Part shown: positions 1 through 9,432 of the stretch, one piece after another
Numbering within the stretch: position 1 is the stretch's first letter
How the letters are laid out: each line of letters starts with the position of its first letter
IMG/VR virus record: IMGVR_UViG_3300029448_000152
Span: 9,718-32,866 of that record
Origin: a virus
Strand: one strand, 5' to 3'
Length of the DNA: 23,149 nt
The notes under the pieces: generated by a model
Told to the model about the DNA's origin: nothing
The model's database searches: none
What the model saw: the letters and a program-made list of their open reading frames with translations, nothing else
Position numbers and translations under genes: made by a program

Positions 1-334
1 GTTCTACTGCATTAGTTTCTTGTAGTGTTATTACTAAACCATCTAATGGTGCTCCAGTTGCAGCTTGTACAGAAGTGTTTACACCAGAGTTAGTAAAAAC
101 AAGATTATAACTGTCATCAGCAGTTGTATCTGTACCACCAGTTCCGTTATAAGTATAATTACTAGATGATATTTCAATACCATTTATAAATACTCTTATC
201 TCAGACTGTTGTGTTGGTCTGGTAGAAAATGCGCTATCAGGTAAATTAAATGATGTTAAAGTACCATTAGCTGTATTCCAACTATATGATTGATTATAAT
301 ACGACTCTTGTGTTGTTGCTCCTAGTAATCCCAT
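1..334 (-). CDS. Fibre/appendage-like structural protein, N-terminal part (3' end outside window)
   Basis: An open frame starts at ATG 334 (MGLLGATTQESYYNQ) and runs off the left edge without a stop, giving about 111 residues. It begins 3 bases after the stop of the preceding gene, so it belongs to the same transcript. The visible part is rich in Thr, Ser and Asn with beta-type alternation. It contains a pattern (SEIRVFINGIEISSSNYTY, then DGLVITLQETN) like the beta-sandwich modules at the N-terminus of phage tail fibres and appendage proteins, where an F-x-V-x-V-N-G-x strand is common. Its place after the capsid and neck genes fits a tail-associated virion protein. The family assignment is inferred from general pattern only. 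Confidence 0.6.
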   Translation of the reverse strand, partial: MGLLGATTQESYYNQSYSWNTANGTLTSFNLPDSAFSTRPTQQSEIRVFINGIEISSSNYTYNGTGGTDTTADDSYNLVFTNSGVNTSVQAATGAPLDGLVITLQETNAVE

Positions 335-337
335 TTA

Positions 338-1072
338 TTATACTTTTTCTTGTTGTTTAGCTTGTAGCTCTTCTTGATTAGCTATACTATATACATCTTG
401 TTGTTTGATAATTATACCAGCTAATTCTAATATTTTTACTACTAAATTTGTTTCTTCAGACATGTGTAGTTCAAAATCTGTACTATTGTTAACATTGTAT
501 AATGCTTCATCTAATACAGTTGTATAAGCCCACTCTACTGTACTAGGTCTAGATATATAGTTACATACCACACCTGAGTTTATAGTTGTTGGGTATAACT
601 GTACAAATCTATCGTTATCTCCTGTTAAAGCTGAAGCTCTAACGTATACAGGTCTGTTTATTGTTGGTTCGGTTAAGGGTGAGTTTATAATGTGATGTAT
701 TTCGTTTTGAGGAATTTTTTCTATTTCTAAATATCTACCATTACATAGATAATATAATTCGCCCATACGATAATAACCGTCAGGTAATAAATATAATCCG
801 TTTTCTACGGATGTATCTTGTAGTTGAATAGGTATTCTGTATTTTTCAAGAATATCTATTTTTTCTTCGATCAAATCGATCATGTCAGAATACGTAGTGT
901 CGTTTCCTGGTTTTGCTCTAAATTGATCTAGATCATAAAAGTATTGTTCAAATATTTCCATTTGAGCTTGATTAGCTAACAAATTATATTCTTGAGGTGT
1001 TATATATCCTCTTTGTTCTTTATTTGCTATTGCTAATACTCTTTGATAAACTGTGTCTACGTTAACTGCCAT
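338..1072 (-). CDS. Putative head-tail connector / neck structural protein
   Basis: This 244-residue protein is encoded two genes after the major capsid gene. The N-terminal 50 residues (MAVNVDTVYQRVLAIANKEQ, then ITPQEYNLLANQAQMEIFEQ) look like helices of a type often seen in conserved virion proteins of marine and Bacteroidota phages at this position. The remainder is mixed alpha/beta with no catalytic motif. Position and helical N-terminus suggest an adaptor between portal and tail, similar in role to P22 gp4 or T7 gp11, but I cannot show homology. The start ATG follows an A/T-only leader with no Shine-Dalgarno. The short gap upstream holds a hairpin. The function is inference; that it is a real gene is well supported by length and spacing. 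Confidence 0.72.
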   Translation of the reverse strand: MAVNVDTVYQRVLAIANKEQRGYITPQEYNLLANQAQMEIFEQYFYDLDQFRAKPGNDTTYSDMIDLIEEKIDILEKYRIPIQLQDTSVENGLYLLPDGYYRMGELYYLCNGRYLEIEKIPQNEIHHIINSPLTEPTINRPVYVRASALTGDNDRFVQLYPTTINSGVVCNYISRPSTVEWAYTTVLDEALYNVNNSTDFELHMSEETNLVVKILELAGIIIKQQDVYSIANQEELQAKQQEKV

Positions 1073-1091
1073 ATTAATTTATTTATAGTAA

Positions 1092-1116
1092 GTAACCACC
1101 CCATAGAGATGGTTAC
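1092..1116 (-). terminator. Intergenic hairpin, possible weak terminator or processing site
   Basis: GTAACCA at 1092-1098 pairs with TGGTTAC at 1110-1116 (7 bp, 11-base loop) in the 59-base gap between the 246-residue gene and the 244-residue gene. On the minus strand it is followed by TTACTATAAATAAATT, which is AT-rich but not a clean U-run, so it may act in RNA stability rather than termination. Confidence 0.4.
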
Positions 1117-1131
1117 CTCTATAAGTGATTA

Positions 1132-1872
1132 TTATTTTAATCTTTTTTCAATAGCTTTAACTACTTCTAAACCGTCATCGGTTTTAAACCAAGCAGATAT
1201 AGCTGAGTATGGGTGTTCTTCAAAAGGAACTTCAAATAACTTTCTACCGTTACTTGCCCACTGAAATGATCTATTATCATCTGCTAACTTTATAATATTA
1301 GCTTCAACAGCTTTTATTGCAAAGTTTCTTAGATGAACATCATCATTTGCCATTAATTGCATAAATAATTTAGATCTGCTTCTAGCGAATAGTAATATAT
1401 CTCTTTGTATTTCTTTCGAAGTCATTTTAGATACTTGATTACCATATTCTACTCTTAATATCGCTTCAGCTTCTTCTATTGATAATTGTTTTGCTGCAAT
1501 TAAAGCATCAACTTCTAAGTTTATATAGTCAAGTTGATCTGTTGCTATCACTTGCTCATCATGCTCATAATACATTTTGCCTTTCAGCGGATGATACAGT
1601 GATAATAATTTTTGTAGGTTCTGTTGTCTAGCAGGAACATATAATGATCCGTTTCTAAAAACAATCCTACCAAGAGTTGCTTGACCTTTTTGCTCGTCAA
1701 CAAACGGTGAGTTTTGGTTTGTTGCGTATCTTAATTCTCTTTGTTGGTTTATCTTTTCGTCCCACCAAAGTAAAGGTCTTTTTCTTGAATGTCTACCTGG
1801 TACTGTAAATACCAAAGGTTGTTTTATTCCAGACAGAATATAATGTCTGTCTTTTATTTCCCAATTTTCCAT
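1132..1872 (-). CDS. Conserved-looking phage structural-region protein, function unknown
   Basis: A 246-residue protein encoded directly downstream of the major capsid gene and its UUCG hairpin. The N-terminal half is beta-rich and basic (HYILSGIKQPLVFTVPGRHS, then RKRPLLWWDEK). The centre is helical (LSIEEAEAILRVEYGNQV), and the C-terminus (HPYSAISAWFKTDDGLEVVK) could be a small helical domain. I see no signal peptide, membrane segment or catalytic motif. The location between capsid and neck genes suggests a head-completion or capsid-associated role, but I do not recognise the family. The start ATG is preceded by an A/T-only leader and no Shine-Dalgarno. It could equally be a non-virion assembly factor. 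Confidence 0.7.
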   Translation of the reverse strand: MENWEIKDRHYILSGIKQPLVFTVPGRHSRKRPLLWWDEKINQQRELRYATNQNSPFVDEQKGQATLGRIVFRNGSLYVPARQQNLQKLLSLYHPLKGKMYYEHDEQVIATDQLDYINLEVDALIAAKQLSIEEAEAILRVEYGNQVSKMTSKEIQRDILLFARSRSKLFMQLMANDDVHLRNFAIKAVEANIIKLADDNRSFQWASNGRKLFEVPFEEHPYSAISAWFKTDDGLEVVKAIEKRLK

Positions 1873-1897
1873 AATATAATATAATTAAAAAGTTTGT

Positions 1898-1935
1898 AAA
1901 AATAAAGGTGAGGGTGCCGAAGCACCCATACCTTT
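1898..1935 (-). terminator. Strong Rho-independent terminator with UUCG tetraloop after the capsid gene
   Basis: On the minus strand, AAAGGT, a two-base internal loop, GGGTGC, TTCG, GCACCC, a two-base internal loop, then ACCTTT form a 12-bp stem capped by the extra-stable C(UUCG)G loop, followed by ATTTTT. It begins 19 bases after the stop of the major capsid gene. Stem, loop and short U-run all fit an intrinsic terminator, probably partial, since the next gene lies only about 30 bases further on in the same direction. Confidence 0.8.
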
Positions 1936-1953
1936 AATTATTTAGATGATTGA

Positions 1954-3474
1954 TTAGTCACCATGTACTGCGTCAGTTTTCTTCAATAATACGAAGTTGT
2001 TAGCCGCTTGAACACATAAACATCTCTCAGATAAGAAATGAACGTTCATTGCGTCTTCATCACTTGTATAATTTCCACCAACAGATCCAGTGATCCATGA
2101 TTTCATTTTTCTATCATCAGCTTCAGAAGCTCTATATCTAACGTGTAAGAAAGGTCTTTTTACGTTTTGACCAAGTATTTGATCATAAACAGTAGAAGTA
2201 CCAGCAGGTACTATAATACCTTCTATATCGTCAGCGTTACCTCTTGTAGTACTGTCATTTAAGTATTTCCAGTCAGTTTTGTAGAAGTCATAAGAACCTC
2301 TTCTGAAACCAGAGAAACCTAAATTAAGTGCCATATCTTCAGAGTTGTTAAATACCCCGTAAGAAGTACCACCAGCTCCGTAAGAATTTTGTTGTGCTAA
2401 CATACTGTCAATTGCTAATGCAATATCTCTATTAGCGAAGATCATGTTTTCTTCAATAGATCCTTGTTTGTCTAATTCTTTAAGGATGTTATCAAATTCT
2501 ACCATACCTTCACCCGCGTCAGCAGATCCAAGCTTACCAAAATCAGCATCGTTATAAACAATACCTCTTGATTCAACAGCAGCAAAAAGACCTTCAGTAC
2601 CAGAAGGGCTAAATCCTGTAGCTCCGAATAATGATCCTGGAGTAATAGTTACACCAGAAGCAGTTTTCTCAGCTTCAATCATTGCCATTTCTAATTGATC
2701 TTCAAATCTTAATCTTGCTTCGTGCTCAGACTTAAGATACCATAAGTATCCTGAAGTTCCTAATTCAGAAGTTACTTCAACCCAACCAATCTGAGCAGTG
2801 TCAGATCCGTTTACACTATACTTGTCTCTAAGAATAATTGGTTTATTACTATAAGAGTCAAATTTAGCGTCAATTGAGTTACCAACTCCTGAAGTTCCTT
2901 TTCCGTATTCAGAACCGTAAACGAATAACTTGATTCCAGTTATTGCAGCAGAAGATGCATCAAATGCAGTTCCTGCAGCAGAGAAATCAGCTACACTATA
3001 AGGTGCCGCTACGAATGTAGGGTTACTAGCGTGAATGCTAGTGATATAAGCTTTAACAGTGTTTCCACTTTTACTTACAGCGATAGTATCACCAACTTTA
3101 AGAAGCGCCTTCTTTTGAGCCGCTGTTTGTCTTAATGCTGATGGTCCAGATGCGTCGTTAATCAAAGTGAACTGAGAGTTACTGTGATCATCTTGTACAA
3201 TCTGTACATCACTAAAAGCTACGTGGATTCTGCCTTGCTCTGACCATACGACTTCATCAGAAGCCATAGGCATTTCAGCGCCAACCATTTTCAAAAAGCC
3301 AGAGATAGTACGGTTACCGTATCTTTCTACCTCTTTCTCATATACTTCTGGAAGGAACTGTTTCGCGAAGTTAAAATCGTTACCCGCGATGTTTAAATAA
3401 TTACTACCCCAAAGATCCTTTACAGGTCTAGGAGTAAGGTGCATTAATTCTGCACCAGTTCCAGCTAATGCCAT
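1954..3474 (-). CDS. Major capsid protein
   Basis: This 506-residue protein would form the head shell. Residues 52-65 (YGNRTISGFLKMVG) and 73-84 (DEVVWSEQGRIH) match a pattern I associate with capsid proteins of marine and Bacteroidota phages with large structural proteins. A mid-region of Gly/Ser/Ala-rich beta segments is followed by helices (LRFEDQLEMAMIEAEKT) like the spine helix and axial domain of HK97-type folds. It is encoded downstream of terminase, portal and a scaffold-like gene, the classical head-gene order, and is followed by the strongest terminator in the window, as expected for a highly expressed gene. The start is the first ATG, with a leader carrying two copies of AACTTAAAA and no Shine-Dalgarno. 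The capsid call is firm from context, the sub-family less so. Confidence 0.87.
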   Translation of the reverse strand: MALAGTGAELMHLTPRPVKDLWGSNYLNIAGNDFNFAKQFLPEVYEKEVERYGNRTISGFLKMVGAEMPMASDEVVWSEQGRIHVAFSDVQIVQDDHSNSQFTLINDASGPSALRQTAAQKKALLKVGDTIAVSKSGNTVKAYITSIHASNPTFVAAPYSVADFSAAGTAFDASSAAITGIKLFVYGSEYGKGTSGVGNSIDAKFDSYSNKPIILRDKYSVNGSDTAQIGWVEVTSELGTSGYLWYLKSEHEARLRFEDQLEMAMIEAEKTASGVTITPGSLFGATGFSPSGTEGLFAAVESRGIVYNDADFGKLGSADAGEGMVEFDNILKELDKQGSIEENMIFANRDIALAIDSMLAQQNSYGAGGTSYGVFNNSEDMALNLGFSGFRRGSYDFYKTDWKYLNDSTTRGNADDIEGIIVPAGTSTVYDQILGQNVKRPFLHVRYRASEADDRKMKSWITGSVGGNYTSDEDAMNVHFLSERCLCVQAANNFVLLKKTDAVHGD

Positions 3475-3492
3475 AGTTTTTAAGTTTTAAGT

Positions 3493-4770
3493 TTAATTAT
3501 TAATTTTGTTAATTTTTACTCGAAGTTTACTAGAATCATCTCCACTAAGCACTTTAAATTTAGTACCTCCTGCAACTACATTTTGATGTTGTTGATTTGG
3601 TGACATGTCAACATTTTTAGCTTTTGCCATACTTTCTTTTATAGCATCTGCTTTTCCTTGTTGATAAAAGTGATTAGCTATAGCGTCTGGGTTGTTTGCT
3701 GTAAATAAAGCTTTATGATAACCTTGTGGGTCCATAAGTTGTTGTTTCTTATCTAAGAACTTACCAACAAAATTATTTAAATCACTTTGGTTATTTTTTA
3801 CTTTATCAGCATCCTTAACATTGAATCTGTATTTTTTATCACCAACGTTGTATTCAAAACCTTTGAATTCATCGCTGAACAGTTGTTCTGTTCTGGATGT
3901 AAATACATCTCTTTGTTCCTCTGCTACTTTGAGATTACTTTCGCTCTCTTCATTGTATCTATCAAAAAAATCAATGGCTTTCTTTTGATCAGGCGTTAAC
4001 TTAACACCAGCCTTGATCTCTTCATAATACCTGGATTTTAAGCCTTCCAAATGGCTTTTAGCGTTCGCAACTTGCTCTTTTAACGCTAATTTTTTTCGTT
4101 TTATATCTTTAGTATCATCTGCTTCTTCATCGATAGCAAATTGATCTTCCATCATAAAACTAATTTCATCGTCAGTAAGATGACCTTTAGTTTGCCTGTA
4201 ATATTCTCTAAGCAAAGTATTATCATCTACGTTATTATAGTCTTGATTCAACTTAACGTATTCATCAAGCGTACCACCAGTTTCATTCATAAAGTCTACA
4301 ACTTTTTGAATATTTTCTGGTAAAGGAGTTGCTGTTTCTTGCGATTGTTTAACAGCATCTTCTACATTTTCTTGAAGCTTTTCAACTTGTTTTTCAACAA
4401 CCTCTTTAACTTCTTCTTCAGTTTTTACCTTAGGTTCTTCTTCAACAACTTCTTCTAGTACTGGAGCTTCTTCAGCTTCTTCAACTGGTTGTTCTTCTTT
4501 AACCTCGTCTTGTTTAACCTCTTCTTTAGGTTTATCTAAATTTACTTTAGTAACCTCAGGTTCAACAAGTTCTTCTTTTTTAAATTTATCTAAGTCAACC
4601 TTTATAGTTTCGTCTTCTTGTTTATTGACAAACTGTTTCGGCTTCTTAGGTAATTTAAGTTTCATATCTCCACCCTCTTCTTTAACTTCTTTTTGAGGAG
4701 TTTCGATTTTGTTTTCGTTTTTAACTTCAGTAATCTCTTCGACTACCTTGTCTTCTTTTTTATTAGCCAT
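3493..4770 (-). CDS. Putative scaffolding / capsid assembly protein
   Basis: A 425-residue highly charged protein encoded between portal and major capsid genes, where scaffolds usually lie. Residues 1-150 are a low-complexity Lys/Glu/Val/Pro region with repeated EEV, KEE and VEE blocks, probably disordered. Residues about 155-215 (PENIQKVVDFMNETGGTLDE, then LTDDEISFMMEDQF) form an acidic helical segment. Residues 225-300 are a predicted coiled coil (KRKKLALKEQVANAKSHLEG). The basic C-terminal tail (FKVLSGDDSSKLRVKINKIN) could be the capsid-binding end. This architecture is typical of scaffolds such as those of P22 and phi29, although sequence does not conserve in that class. A capsid decoration role is the main alternative. 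Confidence 0.72.
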   Translation of the reverse strand: MANKKEDKVVEEITEVKNENKIETPQKEVKEEGGDMKLKLPKKPKQFVNKQEDETIKVDLDKFKKEELVEPEVTKVNLDKPKEEVKQDEVKEEQPVEEAEEAPVLEEVVEEEPKVKTEEEVKEVVEKQVEKLQENVEDAVKQSQETATPLPENIQKVVDFMNETGGTLDEYVKLNQDYNNVDDNTLLREYYRQTKGHLTDDEISFMMEDQFAIDEEADDTKDIKRKKLALKEQVANAKSHLEGLKSRYYEEIKAGVKLTPDQKKAIDFFDRYNEESESNLKVAEEQRDVFTSRTEQLFSDEFKGFEYNVGDKKYRFNVKDADKVKNNQSDLNNFVGKFLDKKQQLMDPQGYHKALFTANNPDAIANHFYQQGKADAIKESMAKAKNVDMSPNQQHQNVVAGGTKFKVLSGDDSSKLRVKINKINN

Positions 4771-4774
4771 AATA

Positions 4775-4790
4775 TAATTTTATAAAATTA
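4775..4790. repeat. 16-bp perfect AT palindrome before the scaffold gene
   Basis: TAATTTTATAAAATTA is a perfect inverted repeat, lying 5 bases upstream of the start codon of the scaffold-like gene. It could be a weak hairpin or a protein site, but in such AT-rich DNA it may be chance. Confidence 0.3.
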
Positions 4791-4796
4791 AACAAA

Positions 4797-7220
4797 TTAT
4801 CTTGGATTAAAAGCATTTAATCCAAAACCACCACCTAATATATCATTACCTGCAGATTCAAAGTTTTTAGGTGGGTTTCCGCTTTTTCTTTGATCTATTA
4901 ATTCAGACTGTTGAGATGCTTGAATTCTAGTTCTTTCATCTTTACGGTCTTCTTTTTGTTTTTCTTTTGAATCGACGTTTTGAAGTTCCATTTGTTTTAA
5001 CTTCATGTTAATTTGAAACTCGTGATTCATTAATTCTTTTTTAACTTGAGCCTCTTTCATCATTCTATTTTCTTCTAACTGAGCTTTACCTTGCTCTAAC
5101 TGCATGTTAGTTTGTACCATTGCTTGTGCTTTTTGTACTTCAGCTTGAGCAGCAACTTGTTGAGCTTGAGCATTAGCCTCTCCTTGAGCTTTTATATTTC
5201 TCTCATTCATTTCTTGATCTCTTTCAGCTTTCTGCTTTCTTCTTAGTTTTAACAACTGGTTAGCAAGTTTTACATTTTTAATTGTTCTTAAATCAATAGC
5301 ATCATCCAGCTCTATTAATCCTTTTGCTAATGCAGCTTGTATGTTATTTTCTAACATTGCTTTTTCTTCTTCATCAGGTGCTAACTCTATAAATATACCA
5401 AAATCATATAAATGTAGATTTGCCATTTCATCTAATGTAGCAACATTGTGATTACCTACTTTTTGTATGAAAGCATCTCTTGTTTCAGAAAATTCTAATA
5501 TATCAGATATTCTTAACGAAACACCCTCACACACTTCAGATGTTAAAAACAAACCACTTTGTAATATATGTCTGGTAGCTGTATTACTATTAGCAGCTGC
5601 AAGTTTTTGTACACCAACAAGAGCTTTAGCATCAGGTGTGCTAGCATCACGTGCCTCGTTCAATCCGGTGACATCTCTGATCATTTGTAAATAGTAGTTA
5701 TATGTTTGTATTAGAGACTGTAATTTTTGTCCTCCTGAACCACTTTGTATTTCTTGAATAGGTATTTTACCTGGGTTCATATCACCCTCTTGCGTAAACG
5801 ATCTACCAATTACAGAACCAGTTTGGAAAAACATATTCAATGCTTCTTGTGGGTTATAATTTGTACCGTTACCTAAATCTATTTCAGCTAAACCATCAGC
5901 ATCTAAATAAACACCGTCTGGCACCATTCTAGCCATCACTTGTTGTAGCTTTAAATGTGTTAACTGTATCATGTCAGCAAATGTTGTTACTCTACCAACT
6001 AATGATTCTATTCTACCTTTATACATTCTAGGTGCTACTAAAGCATAATTCATTTTAACCTTAGTGTAATCACTTTTAGGTCTCATCATGTTTTTAGCTA
6101 ACTCCCATTTTAACAATGTGTTAGTACCTACTATTAAAGCTCCTTCATATAAGACCTCTAAAGATCTTTTCATTTTACCATACTTTTCTTCTAGTACTTC
6201 AATAGGTGGATCAAACTCATCATCACGTAATATAATTTTTGTAGCTCCTGTAGCTGTTTCTTTTACCTTATAAACTTCGTTAGCGAATGTTTTATAATTA
6301 AAATACATTACTTGAACAGTGTTTTTATCTAAATTATTAGATTCTGTTTGTGACCTAAATAACCCACGACTTTGAAAACCAGCACCAGCTGCTTTTTCTA
6401 AATCATCTTGGCTTATTAAAGGGAATTGTTTCTTTAATTCATTTATAGGTATTAACTTTACTTCACCTATGTAATATATATCATCAAAGAAAGGACTTTC
6501 AGTATATGACCAAACTAAATTAGCTGGATCACAGTATTCTATTTTAACACCTTCTGTTGGTGTGTAATGATTTTTAACAGCTCCAATACCTAATACTGTT
6601 AAATCGTAATAAAATCTTTTTCTAATATTTTCATACTGATTACCATCTAATATAACATTGATAGCTTGCTCTTCAGCTATTTCAACAGCTTGCTTGTAAT
6701 TAAGCTGCATGTGTAGTTGTAATTCTTCTTCTGTATCAGGTAGTTTATTAGGATCATTTTCAGCTAAACTTATACCAAATGATTCGTCTATAAATTTAGT
6801 TAATTCTTTTGTCTCCATGTCTCTTAACATAGATTCCATGTAAGCAGTTCTTTTACTAACACCGTAAGGATCTTGTGAGTACGCTTTTACATCATATGTT
6901 CTTTCAGCAATACCATTTACCACTATATCAACAAACTTAGGTATAATAGGTACAGGTTTCCAGTCTAAATTAAGATAAGACAAATCACCATTTATAGATA
7001 ATTCATCTTTGTATTTTTGTATTGATTGCTCTCCTCTAGCGTATAGTCTTAACTTATGAAACTCATTTTGGTTATTGTAAAACCTATTTGTACCTGAGTC
7101 TCTAGTAAACCATTCACTTTCTATAGCTTTAGCAACTTCTAAACCATACTCTGCAGTAAGTTTCTCTTTGTCGCTAACAACTTGACTAGGAAAAGCACCT
7201 TTTAAAACTGATTCAGCCAT
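4797..7220 (-). CDS. Portal protein
   Basis: An 807-residue protein that would form the dodecameric ring through which DNA enters the head. The order terminase, portal, scaffold, capsid fixes the role. Residues 225-270 (GVKIEYCDPANLVWSYTESP, then YYIGEVKLIPINELKKQFP) resemble the wing/stem region of large portals. Residues 400-435 and 500-560 contain the long helices expected for stem and crown, including TGLNEARDASTPDAKALVGV. The C-terminus (about 655-770) is a Gln/Ala/Lys/Glu-rich coiled coil that could extend as a barrel or tentacle inside the head. The length resembles crAss-like and P22-like portals and exceeds the usual 400-550. The start ATG lies 1 base past the terminase stop, so the two are probably translationally coupled. 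Confidence 0.85.
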   Translation of the reverse strand: MAESVLKGAFPSQVVSDKEKLTAEYGLEVAKAIESEWFTRDSGTNRFYNNQNEFHKLRLYARGEQSIQKYKDELSINGDLSYLNLDWKPVPIIPKFVDIVVNGIAERTYDVKAYSQDPYGVSKRTAYMESMLRDMETKELTKFIDESFGISLAENDPNKLPDTEEELQLHMQLNYKQAVEIAEEQAINVILDGNQYENIRKRFYYDLTVLGIGAVKNHYTPTEGVKIEYCDPANLVWSYTESPFFDDIYYIGEVKLIPINELKKQFPLISQDDLEKAAGAGFQSRGLFRSQTESNNLDKNTVQVMYFNYKTFANEVYKVKETATGATKIILRDDEFDPPIEVLEEKYGKMKRSLEVLYEGALIVGTNTLLKWELAKNMMRPKSDYTKVKMNYALVAPRMYKGRIESLVGRVTTFADMIQLTHLKLQQVMARMVPDGVYLDADGLAEIDLGNGTNYNPQEALNMFFQTGSVIGRSFTQEGDMNPGKIPIQEIQSGSGGQKLQSLIQTYNYYLQMIRDVTGLNEARDASTPDAKALVGVQKLAAANSNTATRHILQSGLFLTSEVCEGVSLRISDILEFSETRDAFIQKVGNHNVATLDEMANLHLYDFGIFIELAPDEEEKAMLENNIQAALAKGLIELDDAIDLRTIKNVKLANQLLKLRRKQKAERDQEMNERNIKAQGEANAQAQQVAAQAEVQKAQAMVQTNMQLEQGKAQLEENRMMKEAQVKKELMNHEFQINMKLKQMELQNVDSKEKQKEDRKDERTRIQASQQSELIDQRKSGNPPKNFESAGNDILGGGFGLNAFNPR

Positions 7221-7221
7221 A

Positions 7222-9432
7222 TTATTGTTTTATTAATTTTGATTGCATACCCTTGTTTTTATATTTTGATATACTTATATTCAACTTTTGTTTTTCTCTC
7301 TTTGCGTAAGGTGTGTATAAATGTTTATTACAAGCCATCACAGCAAGTCCAGAACTTATAGTGGCATCAAACTTTGTTCTCTTGTTTATATCAAATCTAG
7401 CCCAATCGTTTAACGTTGTATTAAAATACATATTTCCACACGTCCCATCCATCTTTATACCTACATTATTTTGTATATACATCTCAATAGCAGAAGCGTG
7501 AGCTTGTTTTACGTCCTCACTAGTATTTGGTATACCACCTATTTCTTTTTCTGTTACTGATAATTTATTCCAAACTTTGTCTGGTCTATTCATCGAGTAA
7601 CCTCTATAACCTCTTCTTTTTAAATAATACAAAAGTCTAGGTTTGTTATTTTCACATAATAAAGGCATTCCGTAAAATACTAATGCCATTAAAACATCTT
7701 CAAAAAATATATCAGCAGTTTGTGGTCTAGCTATGTATTCTAAAAAAAATTGACTAGGTGGACAATCTTCCATACTAAACTTACTCAACCCGTGTAAAGA
7801 TCCTTTAGAACCTTTACCATCTACTGTTCCTGATATATCATAACTATCACAACCAAAAGCACCCATATGCTCATTGCCTGGATATTTTCTACCGTTATTC
7901 ATTACTACATTGTTTTGTAGATTAGGTTTCGGTGTCCAGTTGACTTTAAACCTGCCTTTTGGGTCTGGATAAAAAATAACCTTTGTATCTTTTATACCAT
8001 TAACCCATTGAAAATTACCAACTGAAAGATTTTTATTTGTTTCTTCGTTGTAATCTATTTGTTCGTATATTTTAACGAGATTAAATATACTATTATTTGC
8101 TTCATCTCTGAAAGCGTGTTCTTCAGTTCTAGGAAACTGTCTGTAAAACTCATTTAAACCATCTTGGTCATTTTTTAAACCATCTGCTTCATTTTGCCAA
8201 TGCTCTATAACACCTATGTCAATTAAATCTCCCCATGGATCTAATTTTTCTTCATCAGGCGTGTTAAAAACTGGCTGACCATATTGATCAATAAAACCCT
8301 CATAGTTCCATTCCATTGGTATAAATAAACTGTATAAGCCAGAATTAGTTTGGCCATTACGGTTTCGTTGAGTAACATCTGAATCATTGTATAGTTTTTT
8401 AAAGTTATCACCACCTTTATCTAAGGCATTTGATGTTGAACCCATCATACACTTACCAATAATTCTACTACCTAACCTTAATGTTGTTTTTGTTACACGC
8501 CAGTTATTTAATATGTTATCAGGTCTTTCCCATTTACCACTTTCATCATGTACTAGTAGTTTTAGCTTTTCACCGTCATAACTATTATCACCAGTATTTT
8601 TCCAGTCAATAGTTGTATCGAGTCCTGCTAACTCTTCTATTTTATCATTACTAGTTAACTTTCTTCTTGTTAACTTAGTAGCTGGCACTCTATATGCTAG
8701 CTCTGTTTTTGGTCGATCCATACCGTCCTGTATTGGTTTAAAAAAGAACGGATAATTAACTGATATTGGAACAACCTTGTCAGTAAACATCTTTTTAGCA
8801 TCAGCACCTGTTTTTGATAGTATACCAAACCTTGCGTCATTTGATATTGTAGCCATATTAACAGTTTCACCTGATGCCATAAACGAGAAACCAGATCGTC
8901 TATTTTTTAAATAACACATACCATAACATCTAGTATCTGCTTTACAAGCTTCCCAAAATATAAAGAATAATCTATTTGCCTCTCTATAATCTGGATTACC
9001 TACGTCTATTTTACTCCACTGTAGGTACATGTAATGTGTTCCTGTTATATAAGTTGGTTTACCTAAATTATAAAACCAGAAACCCTCTTCTCTTCTTACA
9101 AACTCTTCTTCTATATAACCTGCATGACGTTCTTTAAAATCATCTGGATATTCTCTCCAATCAAATATCGTTTTAATTCTTTGTAACTCCTTTGAATATG
9201 GTGTTACTTGCCATTTGTCATGCTCAAATTTTGTAATATTTTTAGGTAATTTAGGTAACGCTATTTTTAAGTTTTGTATCTCAATAACATCTCCTATCAT
9301 ACCATTTTTAGATATAACAATAACATCATGCTCTTTGTTATATCCATATTTCCATTTTTTAGACTTATTAAGTCTTTTAATTGTATTGACCCTTATATGA
9401 TCTACAATTTTACATAAATTTTGCTCGTACAT
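7222..9432 (-). CDS. terL: Terminase large subunit (ATPase plus nuclease)
   Basis: This 736-residue protein would be the DNA-packaging motor. Residues 108-170 carry a pattern typical of Bacteroidota phage terminases (EEGFWFYNLGKPTYITGTHY). A degenerate Walker A lies near 176-184 (KNRRSGFSF), and Walker B at 291-297 (KLLVHDE) has the Asp-Glu pair. GSTSNALDKGG at 331-341 fits the coupling motif. The RNase H-like nuclease shows D529 (GCDSYD), E594 (LLCENN) and D689 in FDATISSGLAV, the three acidic metal ligands expected. The gene overlaps the upstream 91-residue gene by one base (TAATG). It is longer than most terminases, mainly by an N-terminal 100-residue extension. No intein or frameshift is visible. 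Confidence 0.9.
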   Translation of the reverse strand: MYEQNLCKIVDHIRVNTIKRLNKSKKWKYGYNKEHDVIVISKNGMIGDVIEIQNLKIALPKLPKNITKFEHDKWQVTPYSKELQRIKTIFDWREYPDDFKERHAGYIEEEFVRREEGFWFYNLGKPTYITGTHYMYLQWSKIDVGNPDYREANRLFFIFWEACKADTRCYGMCYLKNRRSGFSFMASGETVNMATISNDARFGILSKTGADAKKMFTDKVVPISVNYPFFFKPIQDGMDRPKTELAYRVPATKLTRRKLTSNDKIEELAGLDTTIDWKNTGDNSYDGEKLKLLVHDESGKWERPDNILNNWRVTKTTLRLGSRIIGKCMMGSTSNALDKGGDNFKKLYNDSDVTQRNRNGQTNSGLYSLFIPMEWNYEGFIDQYGQPVFNTPDEEKLDPWGDLIDIGVIEHWQNEADGLKNDQDGLNEFYRQFPRTEEHAFRDEANNSIFNLVKIYEQIDYNEETNKNLSVGNFQWVNGIKDTKVIFYPDPKGRFKVNWTPKPNLQNNVVMNNGRKYPGNEHMGAFGCDSYDISGTVDGKGSKGSLHGLSKFSMEDCPPSQFFLEYIARPQTADIFFEDVLMALVFYGMPLLCENNKPRLLYYLKRRGYRGYSMNRPDKVWNKLSVTEKEIGGIPNTSEDVKQAHASAIEMYIQNNVGIKMDGTCGNMYFNTTLNDWARFDINKRTKFDATISSGLAVMACNKHLYTPYAKREKQKLNISISKYKNKGMQSKLIKQ